A stretch of DNA of 64,000 bases from Corynebacterium frankenforstense (GCF_030211955.1 NZ_JASODI010000008.1:1-64000); one strand, 5' to 3'; positions 38,039 to 50,528 are shown, counted from the first letter of the stretch. Program-made: numbers and translations. The notes: a model not told the origin generated them from the letters alone.

Positions 38039-39024
38039 CGGGCGGCCCCGAGCTCGTCAGCGACGGCGTCGACGTTGTGGTTGAACGCGCCCAGATAGGT
38101 GTCGACGCCCGCGTCGGCGCCCAGGGAGTCCGCGAACAGCTCGCGGTCGGAGACGCGCACGTCCCAGCCGCGGGCGTGGACGGCCTCCTTCAGCGAGGTG
38201 ATGGCCTGCGGGTTCGCCTGGTTGTCCTGGAAGATGGCCGGGACCTTCTTCTCGGCGATGAGGTCGGCCAGATCGGAGATCTCGGCGGCGGAGAGCTTCG
38301 CCTCGGTGGAGACGAAGTCGGTGGCGTGGATGTCCAGGTTGAAGGTGCGGCCGAAGTAGTTGAAGGCGTCGTGGCCGGTGATCAGCACCCGCGGCTCGGG
38401 CAGGTCGTCGAGGCGCTCGTGGGCGCGTTGGACGGCGGCGTCGATGTCGGCCTTGTACTTGTCGGCGTTGGCGTGGAACTCGTCGGCGCGGTCCGGGACG
38501 GTCTCGGCGAGCTTGTCGGCGACCTCGTCGACGACCAGGCTCCAGGCCTCCGGGCTGTTCCAGACGTGCGGGTCGTGCAGGGCGTTGCCCTCGTCGTCGG
38601 TCTCCGGCCAGTCGAGCAGCAGGTCCTTCGGCAGCTGGTCGCCGACGGCGAGCTGCTTGTCACCGAGGGAGGCCAGCTGGTCGTCCATCTGGGCCTCGAG
38701 GTGCAGGCCGTTCCAGAAGACGAGGTCGGAGTCGCGCAGCTTCTCGATGTCCTTGGTGGACGGCTGGTAGGTGTGCGGGTCGCCGCCGGGGCCGACCATG
38801 GTGGTGATCTCCGCGGTCGGGTCGATCGTGGCCACGGCGTCGGCGAGGTAGCCGGTGGTGGCGTAGACGGACAGGGGAGCGTCGGAGTCCCCGTCGGAGG
38901 TGGCGTCGCCGCCGGCGCAGCCGGTCAGCGTGATCGCGGCGGCGCCGAGGACGGCGGCCAGGGCACGCAGGGGGTTGCGGGAGTGGCGGTTGCGGTTGTT
39001 CCCGCTGGTGAGTGAGGGAGACAC
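38035..39024 (-). CDS. metal-binding lipoprotein of ABC transporter (ZnuA/MntA family)
   Basis: 329 residues from GTG 39024 with AAAGG six bases upstream. Lipobox ITLTGC gives Cys36. Metal ligands expected in GGDPHTYQPS, HDPHVWNSPE, ITGHDAFNYF and the C-terminal ELFADSLG. The loop before the second His (ETDDEGNALHDPH) is acidic, not His-rich, so zinc versus manganese cannot be told from it. First gene of the operon, behind an AT-rich segment with a Zur-like box, which favours zinc. Confidence 0.9.
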   Translation of the reverse strand: MSPSLTSGNNRNRHSRNPLRALAAVLGAAAITLTGCAGGDATSDGDSDAPLSVYATTGYLADAVATIDPTAEITTMVGPGGDPHTYQPSTKDIEKLRDSDLVFWNGLHLEAQMDDQLASLGDKQLAVGDQLPKDLLLDWPETDDEGNALHDPHVWNSPEAWSLVVDEVADKLAETVPDRADEFHANADKYKADIDAAVQRAHERLDDLPEPRVLITGHDAFNYFGRTFNLDIHATDFVSTEAKLSAAEISDLADLIAEKKVPAIFQDNQANPQAITSLKEAVHARGWDVRVSDRELFADSLGADAGVDTYLGAFNHNVDAVADELGAAR

Positions 39025-39049
39025 GGTAGCCTTTCTACTGAAAGCGTAC

Positions 39050-39064
39050 TGAAAATCAGTTCCA
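39050..39064 (+). promoter_or_regulatory. Zur-like box upstream of the metal ABC operon
   Basis: TGAAAATCAGTTCCA matches the actinobacterial Zur pattern TGAAAATCATTTTCA at 13 of 15 positions, 25 bp upstream of the binding-protein start. It overlaps a perfect dyad ACTGA-AAA-TCAGT (39048-39060). A second dyad GTTC..GAAC lies at 39076-39091. Confidence 0.6.
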
Positions 39065-39150
39065 AGGAAACTAAAGTTCAATATAAAGAACTCTTGTGTG
39101 TGGGGCAAGAGCGGGCTGTGTGGTGTGTGTCTCTGGGGTGGGGGCGGGGT

Positions 39151-39218
39151 CTGGTGGACCTGGGTCAGTGGTGGGCGTGGGCCGGTGGTGGATCTGGGCC
39201 GGTGGTGGGCTTGGGCCG
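39151..39218. repeat. 17-bp tandem repeat, four units
   Basis: Units at 39151, 39168, 39185 and 39202, of the form GTGGTGGGCNTGGGCCG. Part of the 430-bp gene-free stretch 39025-39454. Confidence 0.75.
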
Positions 39219-39264
39219 ATGGCTCCGCCTCAGCCAGCGGCGGGCCGGCTCGGTCGTGGGCCGA

Positions 39265-39354
39265 CTCGGTGGTGCGGGGCACTGGGGTGGTGGCGGGCCG
39301 GCTCGGTGGTGCGGGGCACTGGGATGGTGGCGTGCTGGCTCGGTGGCGTGCTGG
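39265..39354. repeat. 37-bp direct repeat, two full and one partial unit
   Basis: Units 39265-39301 and 39302-39338 differ at only a few bases; 39339-39354 is a partial third. Each begins CTCGGTGG. Confidence 0.75.
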
Positions 39355-39359
39355 CTCAG

Positions 39360-39397
39360 CGTCAGATTGTGCGACGCCGCGGGCGCACACTCTGACG
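39360..39397. repeat. 38-bp REP-like palindrome, copy 1
   Basis: Arms CGTCAGATTGTGCG and CGCACACTCTGACG (13 of 14 pairs) around a 10-base GC-rich centre. Confidence 0.8.
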
Positions 39398-39452
39398 GTC
39401 CCGCGACCGTTATGTGAAAAGGTGCAGGTCAGCGGGGTGTCGAAAATCGGGC

Positions 39453-39490
39453 CGTCAGTTTGTGCGATCCCCTCGTCGCACACTCTGACG
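39453..39490. repeat. 38-bp REP-like palindrome, copy 2
   Basis: Arms CGTCAGTTTGTGCG and CGCACACTCTGACG around a different 10-base centre (ATCCCCTCGT). It overlaps the 3' end of the lipase gene. Conserved arms with varied centres are typical of REP-like elements. Confidence 0.8.
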
Positions 39491-40645
39491 TGCTCTACGT
39501 CGGCGGGGGAGGCGGACCTGCGGCAGGCGGTGGGGGAGGCGCACGCGCGGCAGGCGGCGGGGGAGGCGTACCCGCGGCAGGTGGCGGGGGAGGCGTACCC
39601 GCGGCAGGCGGCGGGGGAGTGCCCCGAAGAAGGGCAGGACGGTGCCGGCCGCGGCGGGATGGGCGGCCCGGTAGTCCTCGGCGTCATCGGAGAGCGCCTC
39701 GAGGACCAGGTCGATGACGTGCGGGGAGTAGAGCATGGCCAGGTGGTCGCTGAAGTCGGCCAGCGCGCCCTGCTGGACCACCACATTGCGCACCCGCGCG
39801 CCGGGGCCGGCCTCGAGGAACTGGGTACGCCACGGGGTCACCACGGTGTCGTAGCGGGTGCACAGCATCGTGTACTCGACGCCGGGAACGGTGTCGCCGT
39901 AGCGGTTGAGGTGCGCCATCGCCGGCGAGCCGACCAGCTGGTCGAGTGCGGCCTGTCCGCCGATGAGGCGCAGGATCCGCGTGCCGAGCTCGCCGCGCCG
40001 GGTGCGGGTGGCGCCGGTCCGAGGATGGGGCCCGGGCTCAGCCCCGGGCCCGGCGACGTCCGCGGCGCCGGGGCCGACGGTCTCCGCGTCGGCGACGCCG
40101 GCCCGGCCGAGGCCCAGGATCCGGGGCAGCCACGAGTAGGTGCCGTGGTTGCTCCCGCCCAGGCCGATCACGCGGCGCACCCGGTTGCGGGCCGGGTCCT
40201 CGGCGTCCGCGCCGCCGGAGTCCGTCAGGTACATCCGCGCCTGCGCCACGCCCTGCGAGTGGGCGACCAGGTCGACCTGCCGCGCCCCGGTGCGATCGAG
40301 CACCTCGTCGATGAAGGCCGCGACCTCGGCGCGCGAGTCGAGCAGGCCGCGGGTGCCGTGCACCCCGGGCAGCCGCCCGGCCAGGCTCGAGGTGTCGCGG
40401 CCGTAGTCGAAGCAGAAGACCGCGTGGCCGGCCGCCGCCAGCCGCGGGGCGAGCATCTCCCAGGTGTTGTAGGAGTTCATCCAGGTGCCGTGGATGAGCA
40501 CCACCGGCACGCGCCCCTCGAGCGGCTCGTCCCAGCGGTTGACGCCGCGCGGGCTGCGGTCGGGGTGGATGAACGAGCGGATCCAGGTGCCCAGGAAACT
40601 CGCCGCGGCCTGCGCGTCGGCTCCGGCGTCTCCACTTCGCTGCAT
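39455..40645 (-). CDS. lipase/esterase (class 2 lipase-like, alpha/beta hydrolase) with basic repeat tail
   Basis: 396 residues from ATG 40645. Oxyanion strand [19 protein letters not shown], nucleophile elbow [15 protein letters not shown] with the catalytic Ser, acidic residue in [10 protein letters not shown] and His in [11 protein letters not shown]. Resembles the EstB/Lipase_2 fold. No signal peptide is seen at this start, nor in a longer reading from 40786. An internal Gly/Ala/Pro stretch ([21 protein letters not shown]) lies mid-protein. The C-terminal ~50 residues are 9-residue repeats of the LPRRLPRVR type, encoded by the 27-bp array at 39496-39619, and the stop lies in a REP-like palindrome, so the tail appears to be repeat-derived. 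Confidence 0.85.
   Translation of the reverse strand: MQRSGDAGADAQAAASFLGTWIRSFIHPDRSPRGVNRWDEPLEGRVPVVLIHGTWMNSYNTWEMLAPRLAAAGHAVFCFDYGRDTSSLAGRLPGVHGTRGLLDSRAEVAAFIDEVLDRTGARQVDLVAHSQGVAQARMYLTDSGGADAEDPARNRVRRVIGLGGSNHGTYSWLPRILGLGRAGVADAETVGPGAADVAGPGAEPGPHPRTGATRTRRGELGTRILRLIGGQAALDQLVGSPAMAHLNRYGDTVPGVEYTMLCTRYDTVVTPWRTQFLEAGPGARVRNVVVQQGALADFSDHLAMLYSPHVIDLVLEALSDDAEDYRAAHPAAAGTVLPFFGALPRRLPRVRLPRHLPRVRLPRRLPRVRLPHRLPQVRLPRRRRARQSVRRGDRTN
39496..39619. repeat. 27-bp tandem repeat, about 4.6 units, coding
   Basis: Units at 39496 (diverged), 39523, 39550 and 39577, partial at 39604. Multiple of three, so translated as 9-residue basic repeats in the lipase C-terminus. Confidence 0.85.
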
Positions 40646-40753
40646 GCCAGCCAAGCTACCGCCGCAGCGCCCCGGCCGCCCCGGCGCGGGGTCATAAGGC
40701 GATCCGCCGAGGCAGGGGAACGACCCCGCACACTCCCCGTCCCGCACCGCGAT

Positions 40754-40782
40754 TTGGTCGCGGGGCAAACGCCGGGTACGCT
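40754..40782 (+). promoter_or_regulatory. predicted rplJ-rplL promoter
   Basis: TTGGTC (40754-40759), 17-bp spacer, TACGCT (40777-40782). Confidence 0.55.
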
Positions 40783-40819
40783 TCACACCCGAAGTTTGAA
40801 CGGCGGCGTCGCCCCGCGC

Positions 40820-40833
40820 GGGCGTCGGAAATC
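40820..40833 (+). repeat. possible degenerate dispersed motif in the rplJ leader
   Basis: GGGCGTCGGAAATC, one base from the consensus GGGCGTCGGCAATC. In the transcribed leader of rplJ. Confidence 0.4.
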
Positions 40834-40854
40834 GCCGAGCTCAAGTTTCACCTA

Positions 40855-40970
40855 AGACCGTCGGTCACCCGGGCAACCGGGTCGAAGGTTCCCGGGAGAC
40901 CGGGACGGCCCACGCAGGAGACACTTGGAGCCCACATCCTGTGGCCCCGTGCTCCCTGCACGGGGTTTTT
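40855..40970 (+). promoter_or_regulatory. ribosomal protein L10 leader with attenuator
   Basis: The leader between promoter and rplJ contains paired segments (GACCGTCGGTC, CCCGGGCAACCGGG, CCCGGGAGACCGGG) followed by a terminator hairpin CCCCGTGC / GCACGGGG and T5 (40945-40970). Position and layout match the L10-leader autoregulatory element to which L10(L12)4 binds. Confidence 0.75.
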
Positions 40971-41031
40971 CCTTTGGGAAGGACCCCGGGCGGACAAACC
41001 GCATACGTTCACGAGGAAGGAGGCGAAGTAC

Positions 41032-41547
41032 ATGGCGAACCCGAAGAACGAGGCCGATCTCAAGGCCCTGCAGAACCGTTTCGCGGAGGCCGACAGCGTG
41101 GTGCTCACCGAGTACCGCGGGCTGACCGTCGCCCAGACCACCGAGCTGCGTCGCTCGCTGGGCCCGGACGTCCAGTACTCCGTCGCCAAGAACACCCTTC
41201 TCAAGCTGGCCGCCAAGGACGCCGGTGTCGAGGGTCTTGACGAGTACCTCAACGGCCCGACCGCCATCGCCTTCATCAAGGGTGAGGCCGTCGACGCCGC
41301 CAAGGCGCTGAAGAAGTTCGCCGAGGCGAACGAAGCGCTCATCGTCAAGGGTGGCTACATGGATGGCAACCCGCTGACCCCCGACCAGGTGAAGGCCATC
41401 GCGGACCTCGACAACCGCGAGACCACGCTGGCGAAGCTGGCCGGTGCCATGAAGGGCAACTTGGCCAAGGCCGCCCGCCTGTTCAACGAGCCCGCCGGTC
41501 AGGTCGCACGCCTGGCTGGTGCGCTCCGCGACAAGCAGGACGCCTAA
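41032..41547 (+). CDS. rplJ: 50S ribosomal protein L10
   Basis: 171 residues, full length, with AGGAAGGAGG upstream. [39 protein letters not shown] and the L12-binding C-terminal helix ([21 protein letters not shown]). Platform of the ribosomal stalk; with L12 represses its own operon through the leader. Confidence 0.98.
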   Translation: MANPKNEADLKALQNRFAEADSVVLTEYRGLTVAQTTELRRSLGPDVQYSVAKNTLLKLAAKDAGVEGLDEYLNGPTAIAFIKGEAVDAAKALKKFAEANEALIVKGGYMDGNPLTPDQVKAIADLDNRETTLAKLAGAMKGNLAKAARLFNEPAGQVARLAGALRDKQDA

Positions 41548-41652
41548 CCCACTTTTCACAACCCCACACACCTTCCGCCCCCGGCCGCCGCTACCGAACC
41601 GGCCACCGCGCCACCGGTCGCCGAGGGCAACAACACAGAAAGGAAGCCCGCC

Positions 41653-42039
41653 ATGGCTAAGCTTTCCAAGGACGAGCTCATCGAGGCCTTCAAGGAAATG
41701 ACCCTCATCGAGCTCTCTGAGTTCGTCAAGGAGTTCGAGGAGGTCTTCGAGGTCTCCGCCGCCGCGCCGGTCGCCGCCGTCGCCGCCGCCCCGGGTGCCG
41801 AGGCCGGCGCCCCCGCCGAGGAGAAGGACGAGTTCGACGTCGTGCTCGAGGATGCCGGCGCCAAGAAGATCGGCGTGATCAAGGCTGTCCGCGAGATCGT
41901 CTCCGGCCTGGGTCTGAAGGACGCCAAGGACCTCGTCGAGGCCGCCCCGAAGGCCGTCCTCGAGGGCGCCAACAAGGAGGACGCCGAGGCCGCCAAGACC
42001 AAGCTTGAGGAGGCTGGCGCCACCGTCACCCTGAAGTAG
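41653..42039 (+). CDS. rplL: 50S ribosomal protein L7/L12
   Basis: 128 residues. N-terminal dimerisation domain, Ala/Gly hinge ([18 protein letters not shown]), and the factor-binding domain [21 protein letters not shown] to the end. Stalk protein that recruits EF-G and EF-Tu. Confidence 0.98.
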   Translation: MAKLSKDELIEAFKEMTLIELSEFVKEFEEVFEVSAAAPVAAVAAAPGAEAGAPAEEKDEFDVVLEDAGAKKIGVIKAVREIVSGLGLKDAKDLVEAAPKAVLEGANKEDAEAAKTKLEEAGATVTLK

Positions 42040-42063
42040 TCCACTTCAGGGCCGGTAGGGCTC

Positions 42064-42079
42064 AATTACCGACGTCGCG
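42064..42079 (-). repeat. dispersed motif copy L after rplL
   Basis: Minus strand reads CGCGACGTCGGTAATT. It lies between the rplL stop and its terminator, thus inside the transcript. Confidence 0.6.
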
Positions 42080-42110
42080 TGCGTCGGCCTAGTGTCCGAC
42101 CGAGCGCTTT

Positions 42111-42150
42111 ACCCGCACCCGCCGCATTGCGCGGCGGGTGCGGGTTTTTC
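42111..42150 (+). terminator. terminator after rplL
   Basis: 15-bp perfect stem ACCCGCACCCGCCGC / GCGGCGGGTGCGGGT with a 5-base loop, followed by TTTTTC. Confidence 0.95.
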
Positions 42151-42206
42151 GTGTGCCTGGGGGGGGGTGGGCGGTAAGCGGGGGAGCGGGGTGGGGTCGG
42201 CCGGCT

Positions 42207-42292
42207 CGACAAAATGTGGACCAAGTTGAGGAAGGGGAGAAATTCTCCTGGGGAAACGCGGGCGGCGCGGAAACCTGGTGCACATTTTGTCG
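42207..42292. repeat. 86-bp segment bounded by 12-bp inverted repeats
   Basis: CGACAAAATGTG (42207-42218) and CACATTTTGTCG (42281-42292) are perfect inverted repeats, with weaker CCGG-containing extension outward. The interior holds GGAGAA-A-TTCTCC (42236-42248). No open frame inside. Could be a MITE-like unit or a long transcript hairpin. Confidence 0.6.
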
Positions 42293-42319
42293 GGGCCGGG
42301 GTCGGTTCTGGGACTGTAT

Positions 42320-42334
42320 TGAAAATTGTTTTCA
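42320..42334 (+). promoter_or_regulatory. Zur-like box upstream of the surface protein
   Basis: TGAAAATTGTTTTCA matches TGAAAATCATTTTCA at 13 of 15 positions. A second palindrome GTTTTCA-ATAA-TGAAAAC lies at 42357-42374, and a weaker TGAAAACAGGTGTCA at 42368-42382. Confidence 0.65.
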
Positions 42335-42439
42335 CCCGTTCGGGGATTACCGGTGGGTTTTCAATAATGAAAACAGGTGTCAATAGACTACCTTCGGACT
42401 GTCAACGAGCCGTCCATCCTCGCACGGAAAGGCAGTCCC

Positions 42440-45351
42440 ATGCTCCGAGTCCGCTCTCTCCCCGCGTTCGTGGCTGCGGCGGTCCTCTTCGCGATGGTCG
42501 CCTGCGCCGGCTGGACCTGGACCGCCGGGGCGCGCCTCGGGGGCGGGGGTGCGGGCGCCCCGGTGACGCCAGTCGCTCCGGTGGCCCAGGAGCGCGTCGA
42601 ACTCGCCGAGGGGCACGTGGACGCCTTCAACGTCACCGCCGAAGGCGGCGGGCTCCACCTGAACCTCAAGGAGGACGTCACCGGCTCGCACGTCACCCAC
42701 GACCCGACCGATGTGCTCCTGCGGGTGAAGGACGAGGTCTACAGCGAGGAGGTCGCCGACGTGCCGGAGATCGGCGAGCCGGCGTACTTCCTGCCGCAGA
42801 CTCCGGACCCCAAGAAGAACACGCTCTGGCCCGGCTGGGACACGCTGGGTGTGGCCGCCGGCGGCTTCGAGGCGGTCGACATCGAGTTCGAGGAGATCGA
42901 CGGCCCCGGCGAGGTGCACCTCTTCCAGACGAAGGACTTCGGTGGGGTCAGGCCCGTCGCCGAGTCGACGCTCCTGGAGAGCGGCTCGGTGATCCATCAG
43001 GGCTTCCCGTCGCACACCCACGCCAACTGGGTCTTCACCGAGCCCGGCGTCTACCGGATGACCGTGCGGGCCACCGTGGGCGACGTCTCCTCGGAGTCGG
43101 CGACCTACACCTGGCTCGTCGGCGATGCCACGGAGGCGCCCGCTGACCCGCGCGACGAGGGCGGGAAACTGACGATGGCCGTGGTCAACGGCCAGCAGGT
43201 CGAGCCCGCCGAGGAATCCTGCCTGCGCCTGGCACCCGACGCGGACACCTCGGACACGGAGGTCTCGCGCTTTCGCCTGCCCGACAACCCGGCGCTGAGA
43301 TTCCTGGGCCGGCCCGGCGACGTGCTCTGGATCGGCCCGCAGCGGATGCCGTTCCTGCAGAACTTCCGCCCGCTGTGGGCGGGCATCGGCGCCTTCGACC
43401 CGGCTCACGAGTACGAGGTGCCCACCGACTTCGAGAACGGCGAGGTCACCTTCGAGCTGACCGACTTCTCCGGGCCGGAGGGCGGTCAGGTGCACAACTT
43501 CTTCGGCCGCTTCGGTGACGCGGAGATGGAGCGGATGTTCGGCGCGCCCGAGGGAGCGAAGAGCTTCACCGCGCCGGTCGGCTCGCACGGCCACTACAAC
43601 TGGACGTTCAGTAAACCCGGCATCTACAGCTTCACCTGGAAGGTGCGCGGCAGGCACACCGACGGCACCGAGGGGGTCTCCGAGGAGGTCACCCAGACGT
43701 GGCTGGTCGGCTCTGACGAGCAGGTCGGCCTGCCCGAGGGCACCACCACGGACCTCAACGAGATCACCGAGCCGGTCGAACCCGAGTCGACCGATCCGTC
43801 CGACAACGGGACGCCGGGGGAGACCGGCGCACCGGGCAAGAGTGAGGAGCCGAGCGCGCCGAGAAACCGGAGGAGACCGGCGAGCCCACCAAGCCGGAGA
43901 AGCCGGGGGAGTCGGGCTCCACGGAACCGAGCCCGAGTGACCCGGGAAGCGGTGACGCGACCGCCGGCTGGCGCCACCCCATCAGCTCCGGGCACATGGA
44001 CCTCGCGCTCGGCGCGGAGGGCGGCAGGCCCTCCGTCTATCTCAAGGACCAGGAGGACGTGACCAACGAGCAGCGCCGAGGCTCCGGCACCTTCACCTTC
44101 CTGGTCCCGGACACCGCCCGTAAAGATGTCGGAGGCAAGATCCCGGGCATCGACGGAAAAGCCTGGGTCCTGCCGGACGTCCTGGACCCCAACCTGCCCT
44201 GGGTCGGCTTCTCGACGACCGACGCCGGCAACGCCGTCAGCGAGTCCGACCCGGTGACCGTGCGCATCGCGGAGTTCACCGGCCCCGGCCGCATGGTCAC
44301 CACGCACTCGAGTCTCTTCGGCAAGAGCACTGTGGAGCTCGACTCGGACGACAAGAACTCGAGTGTCACGTACGGTCCCAACGCACACGACCACCAGGCA
44401 TTCGTCTTCACCGAGCCCGGCGAATACACGGTCACCTTCAGCTTCACCGGCACGTTCGCCGGCGAGAATCTCGACGAGCGCCTCGAGGTGCACTTCGCGG
44501 TCGGTGACGAGGCGGTCGCGGCAGCCAAGGACGATGCCCCGGACGACGCCGACGGCCTGGATCAGGCCTTCAGCGGTCTGAACAAGGCGATCGAGAAGCT
44601 CGGCGACGCACTGGTCAAGGCCGTCGGGTCGTTCTTCGGCGCCGGCTCGGGCGACGCGCGCCGGGACGGGACCACCAAGACCCGGCCGACGTCGAAGGCC
44701 GCCGAGCCGACCTCGACGAACCGGAAGGGGAAGGTGTTGGGCGAGACCGCTGCCCCGACATCCGCGAATGGATCCGGAAAGGTGACCGGGAAACCGGCAT
44801 CCGGTGGAAAGCCCGCGTCCGGCGGTGGTTCCGCCTCGGCCGGCGGGTCGAGCTCCGGGGCCAAGACCGGTTCCAGGTCGGAGCCGCAGGCGAAGTCCGC
44901 GCCCAAGGGCTCAGTCACCGAGGCAGACAAGTCGCCGGCTCAGGCGAAGTCCCCCGCGTCCCCGAAGTCCTCTAAGCCGTCGAGCTCGCCGAAGGCGTCG
45001 AAGGCATCGCAGTCGAGCGGCTCCGGTGGCGGGATGCGCCGCCTCGGTGAGGACGACGTGGACGGCAAGGACGCGGCCGGAAAGAACCGCAAGAGCAAGG
45101 ACGGCGGCGCGAATTCCGTCCGGGTCGACCGCGCCGGCACACGCCCCGGTGTCGCCGAGGCGGAGGCGGCGGCCACCGGAAGCCTCGGAACGCCGGACTG
45201 GTGGTCCGGCCTGGTCCTCGGACTCGGTGTCGCGGCGCTCGTCGCCGGGCTGATCATGCTGTTCAACGCCCGTCGCGCCGTCCGGGAGGCCCGCGAGGGC
45301 TACGCCGACACCGCGCGCGGCGCATCGCAGGGCCCCTGGGGCGCCGGGTAG
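42440..45351 (+). pseudogene. surface-anchored repeat protein (choice_anch_M/actinobacterial wall repeat type), frameshifted
   Basis: ATG 42440 with GGAAAGG upstream; signal-like N-terminus (PAFVAAAVLFAMVACAG). Three copies of the HxHxxWxFxxPGxY pattern: HTHANWVFTEPGVYRMTV, HGHYNWTFSKPGIYSFTW and HDHQAFVFTEPGEYTVTF, the repeat of actinobacterial surface proteins often encoded with metal-type ABC transporters. The frame changes near 43848-43863 (one base missing): ...GKSEEPSA then EKPEETGEPTKPEKPGE in the next frame. The second part ends in a long Ser/Lys/Pro stalk, one TM (about 45210-45260) and a short basic tail. Joined length is ~970 residues. Followed by DUF3068 after 10 bp. Confidence 0.78.
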
Positions 45352-45361
45352 ACTCGCGGCC

Positions 45362-46558
45362 ATGCTGCCGAAGTCCCGAGTCGTCTCTGCCCTGCTGGTG
45401 GGGCTTGGAGTCGCGCTGCTGGTCGCGGGGCTCCTCGCCCCGCGACTGCTGCCCGCCGACGCCCGCCTGCCCCTCGACATCGGCCAGCAGACCTGGACCG
45501 TGCACGACGACTCCGCGCGCACCCGGCTGATGACCGACCCTGACGGGCGGGTGCTCGACTCGCCGGTCTCGCGCCAGTACCACCTCACCCTCGAGGAGCC
45601 CTCGGATGATGACACCGTCTCCGTGCGCGTCGGCTCGACGCTCTCGCGCGACAGCCTGCAGGACGACGCGGACCGCCTGATCACCGCCGGCGTGTGGAAC
45701 TGGCGGATGGACCGTCTCTCCGGCCGGCCCGAGGGAGCGGCGCTGCTCAGCGACCAGCTGGCCAGCCCGACCACCGAGGTCGACATGGGCGGGGTGTGGC
45801 TGAAGTTCCCCGCCGACGCCCAGCAGACCACCTACGACGTCTTCGACGAGACCCTGCGTGAGGCCCACCCGGCGGAGTTCCAGGAGGAGCTCGAGATCGA
45901 CGGCCGCGAGGTCTACCGCTACCACCAGGTCATCGAGCCGGCCAACGTGCGCGAGCGCTACGCCGGCGTCTTCAACGAGACGCGTCTGCCCGCGCCCGAG
46001 CCGCCCGCCGCGCCCGCCGAGGGAGAGCCCGCTGAGGGCGAAACCCCCGAGGGCGAGGCACCGGCTCCGGAGGAGGGCGCCCAGCCCGAGGCGCCGGAGG
46101 GAGAGAACCCGGAGGGCGAGGCCCCCGACGGTGAGTCCCCGGCGCCTGCGGCCCCGGCCGACACGGGGGAGAAGGGGTACCTCTTCCACTCCGCCGAGCG
46201 TGACTACTATGTCGACCAGACCACGGGCCTGGTGGTCAAGATCGACGAGAAGATCGACGACTACTACGGCACCCCGGACGGGCAGAAGGTCCAGGAGGTC
46301 CTCGAGTTCGACGGAACCATGGACGACTCTCAGGTCTCCGAGCTTCTCGACGCCGCGTCCGAGGCCGACGCCGCCGGCGCGACCGTTCCGGTCTCCTGGG
46401 CGCTCGGAATCATCGGCGCACTGGTCGCGCTCCTCGGCGTCCTCGGTTCCTTCGGCGTCTTCGGCGGACGACGCCGGAACGGTGAGGACCGTCGGGCCGC
46501 GCGCAGCGCCGACGACGGGGACCGCCCGGCCGCGCGCCGGGTCACCCGCTCCGAGTAG
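45362..46558 (+). CDS. DUF3068 (PorA-family-like) membrane protein
   Basis: 398 residues. N-terminal TM (RVVSALLVGLGVALLVAGLLAP), a large outer domain with GQQTWTVHDDSARTRL, DVFDETLREAHPAEF and EREYYVDQTTGLVVKIDEKIDDYY-like features of DUF3068, interrupted by a Glu/Pro/Ala-rich stretch (about 215-265), then a C-terminal TM (WALGIIGALVALLGVLGSFGVFG) and basic tail. DUF3068 proteins sit in the mycolate-type envelope; function is unproven. 10 bp after the surface protein, so probably cotranscribed, and before rpoB as in other corynebacteria. Confidence 0.82.
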   Translation: MLPKSRVVSALLVGLGVALLVAGLLAPRLLPADARLPLDIGQQTWTVHDDSARTRLMTDPDGRVLDSPVSRQYHLTLEEPSDDDTVSVRVGSTLSRDSLQDDADRLITAGVWNWRMDRLSGRPEGAALLSDQLASPTTEVDMGGVWLKFPADAQQTTYDVFDETLREAHPAEFQEELEIDGREVYRYHQVIEPANVRERYAGVFNETRLPAPEPPAAPAEGEPAEGETPEGEAPAPEEGAQPEAPEGENPEGEAPDGESPAPAAPADTGEKGYLFHSAERDYYVDQTTGLVVKIDEKIDDYYGTPDGQKVQEVLEFDGTMDDSQVSELLDAASEADAAGATVPVSWALGIIGALVALLGVLGSFGVFGGRRRNGEDRRAARSADDGDRPAARRVTRSE

Positions 46559-46676
46559 CGGCCGGCGCGCTGCTCCCGGCGCTTCGCTCCCGGCGCACCG
46601 CCGCTGGCCGCCCGGAAGGGAAAACCTCGCATTCCGGGAGCGCACGGGCGCGCGCCGACGACCCTTAACACAGTCC

Positions 46677-46705
46677 TTGCGTGAGCGCCATACGTGGTAT
46701 AGGCT
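46677..46705 (+). promoter_or_regulatory. predicted rpoBC promoter
   Basis: TTGCGT (46677-46682), 17-bp spacer, TAGGCT (46700-46705). In the ~200-nt leader, a hairpin CGCCTC/GAGGCG (46753-46772) and a second TTGACA (46775-46780) are visible. The 349-bp spacer 46559-46907 shows nothing else. Confidence 0.6.
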
Positions 46706-46907
46706 ATTTCTTTGCGCTGGAATCCGCCGCCGGTGCCGCACCGCCTTGCTGACGCCTCAAATTTACGAGGCGATTTGACAAGGTGATTTTGTGCTATCCG
46801 GGGGCGGGGATTCCAAAGCAGAGAAAAATGCTAATCTACCAGCGGATATGCCGCCGCCCGCGCCCAGGCGGCCAGGCTCTCCGCACGAGGTGCTGGAAGG
46901 ACCCATC

Positions 46908-50384
<3,477 letters not shown>

Positions 50385-50431
50385 CCACGGCGACCCCCGC
50401 CCACGGGTGAGAACCGCACCGCGCAACTGAC

Positions 50432-50446
50432 GCGGCGTCGGCAATC
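50432..50446 (+). repeat. dispersed motif copy M between rpoB and rpoC
   Basis: GCGGCGTCGGCAATC followed by ACCC as in copy J. In the 144-bp rpoB-rpoC spacer. Confidence 0.68.
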
Positions 50447-50528
50447 ACCCGGGGCAGGGGCCTCACACCGTCAAGTTCTCTTACCGCCATTTCAATCCCT
50501 CCCCCAAGGGGAGGTGAAAGGGAGTTAC

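Noticed and set aside
39048-39091. DtxR/MntR-type operator before the metal ABC operon
   Set aside because: No resemblance to the TTAGGTTAGCCTAACCTAA-type box; the Zur-like match is better.
39496-39619. CRISPR array
   Set aside because: Contiguous tandem units without spacers, coding and in frame; the same holds for the arrays at 29121 and 63391.
38040-39786. Longer start for the metal-binding lipoprotein reaching 39786
   Set aside because: The upstream part runs through non-coding repeats and lacks a signal peptide; the GTG at 39024 has a ribosome-binding site and gives a proper lipoprotein signal.
46791-46907. N-terminal extension of RpoB from ATG-like starts at 46791
   Set aside because: The added residues are not RpoB-like, and the TTG at 46908 has the best ribosome-binding site and agrees with related RpoB proteins.
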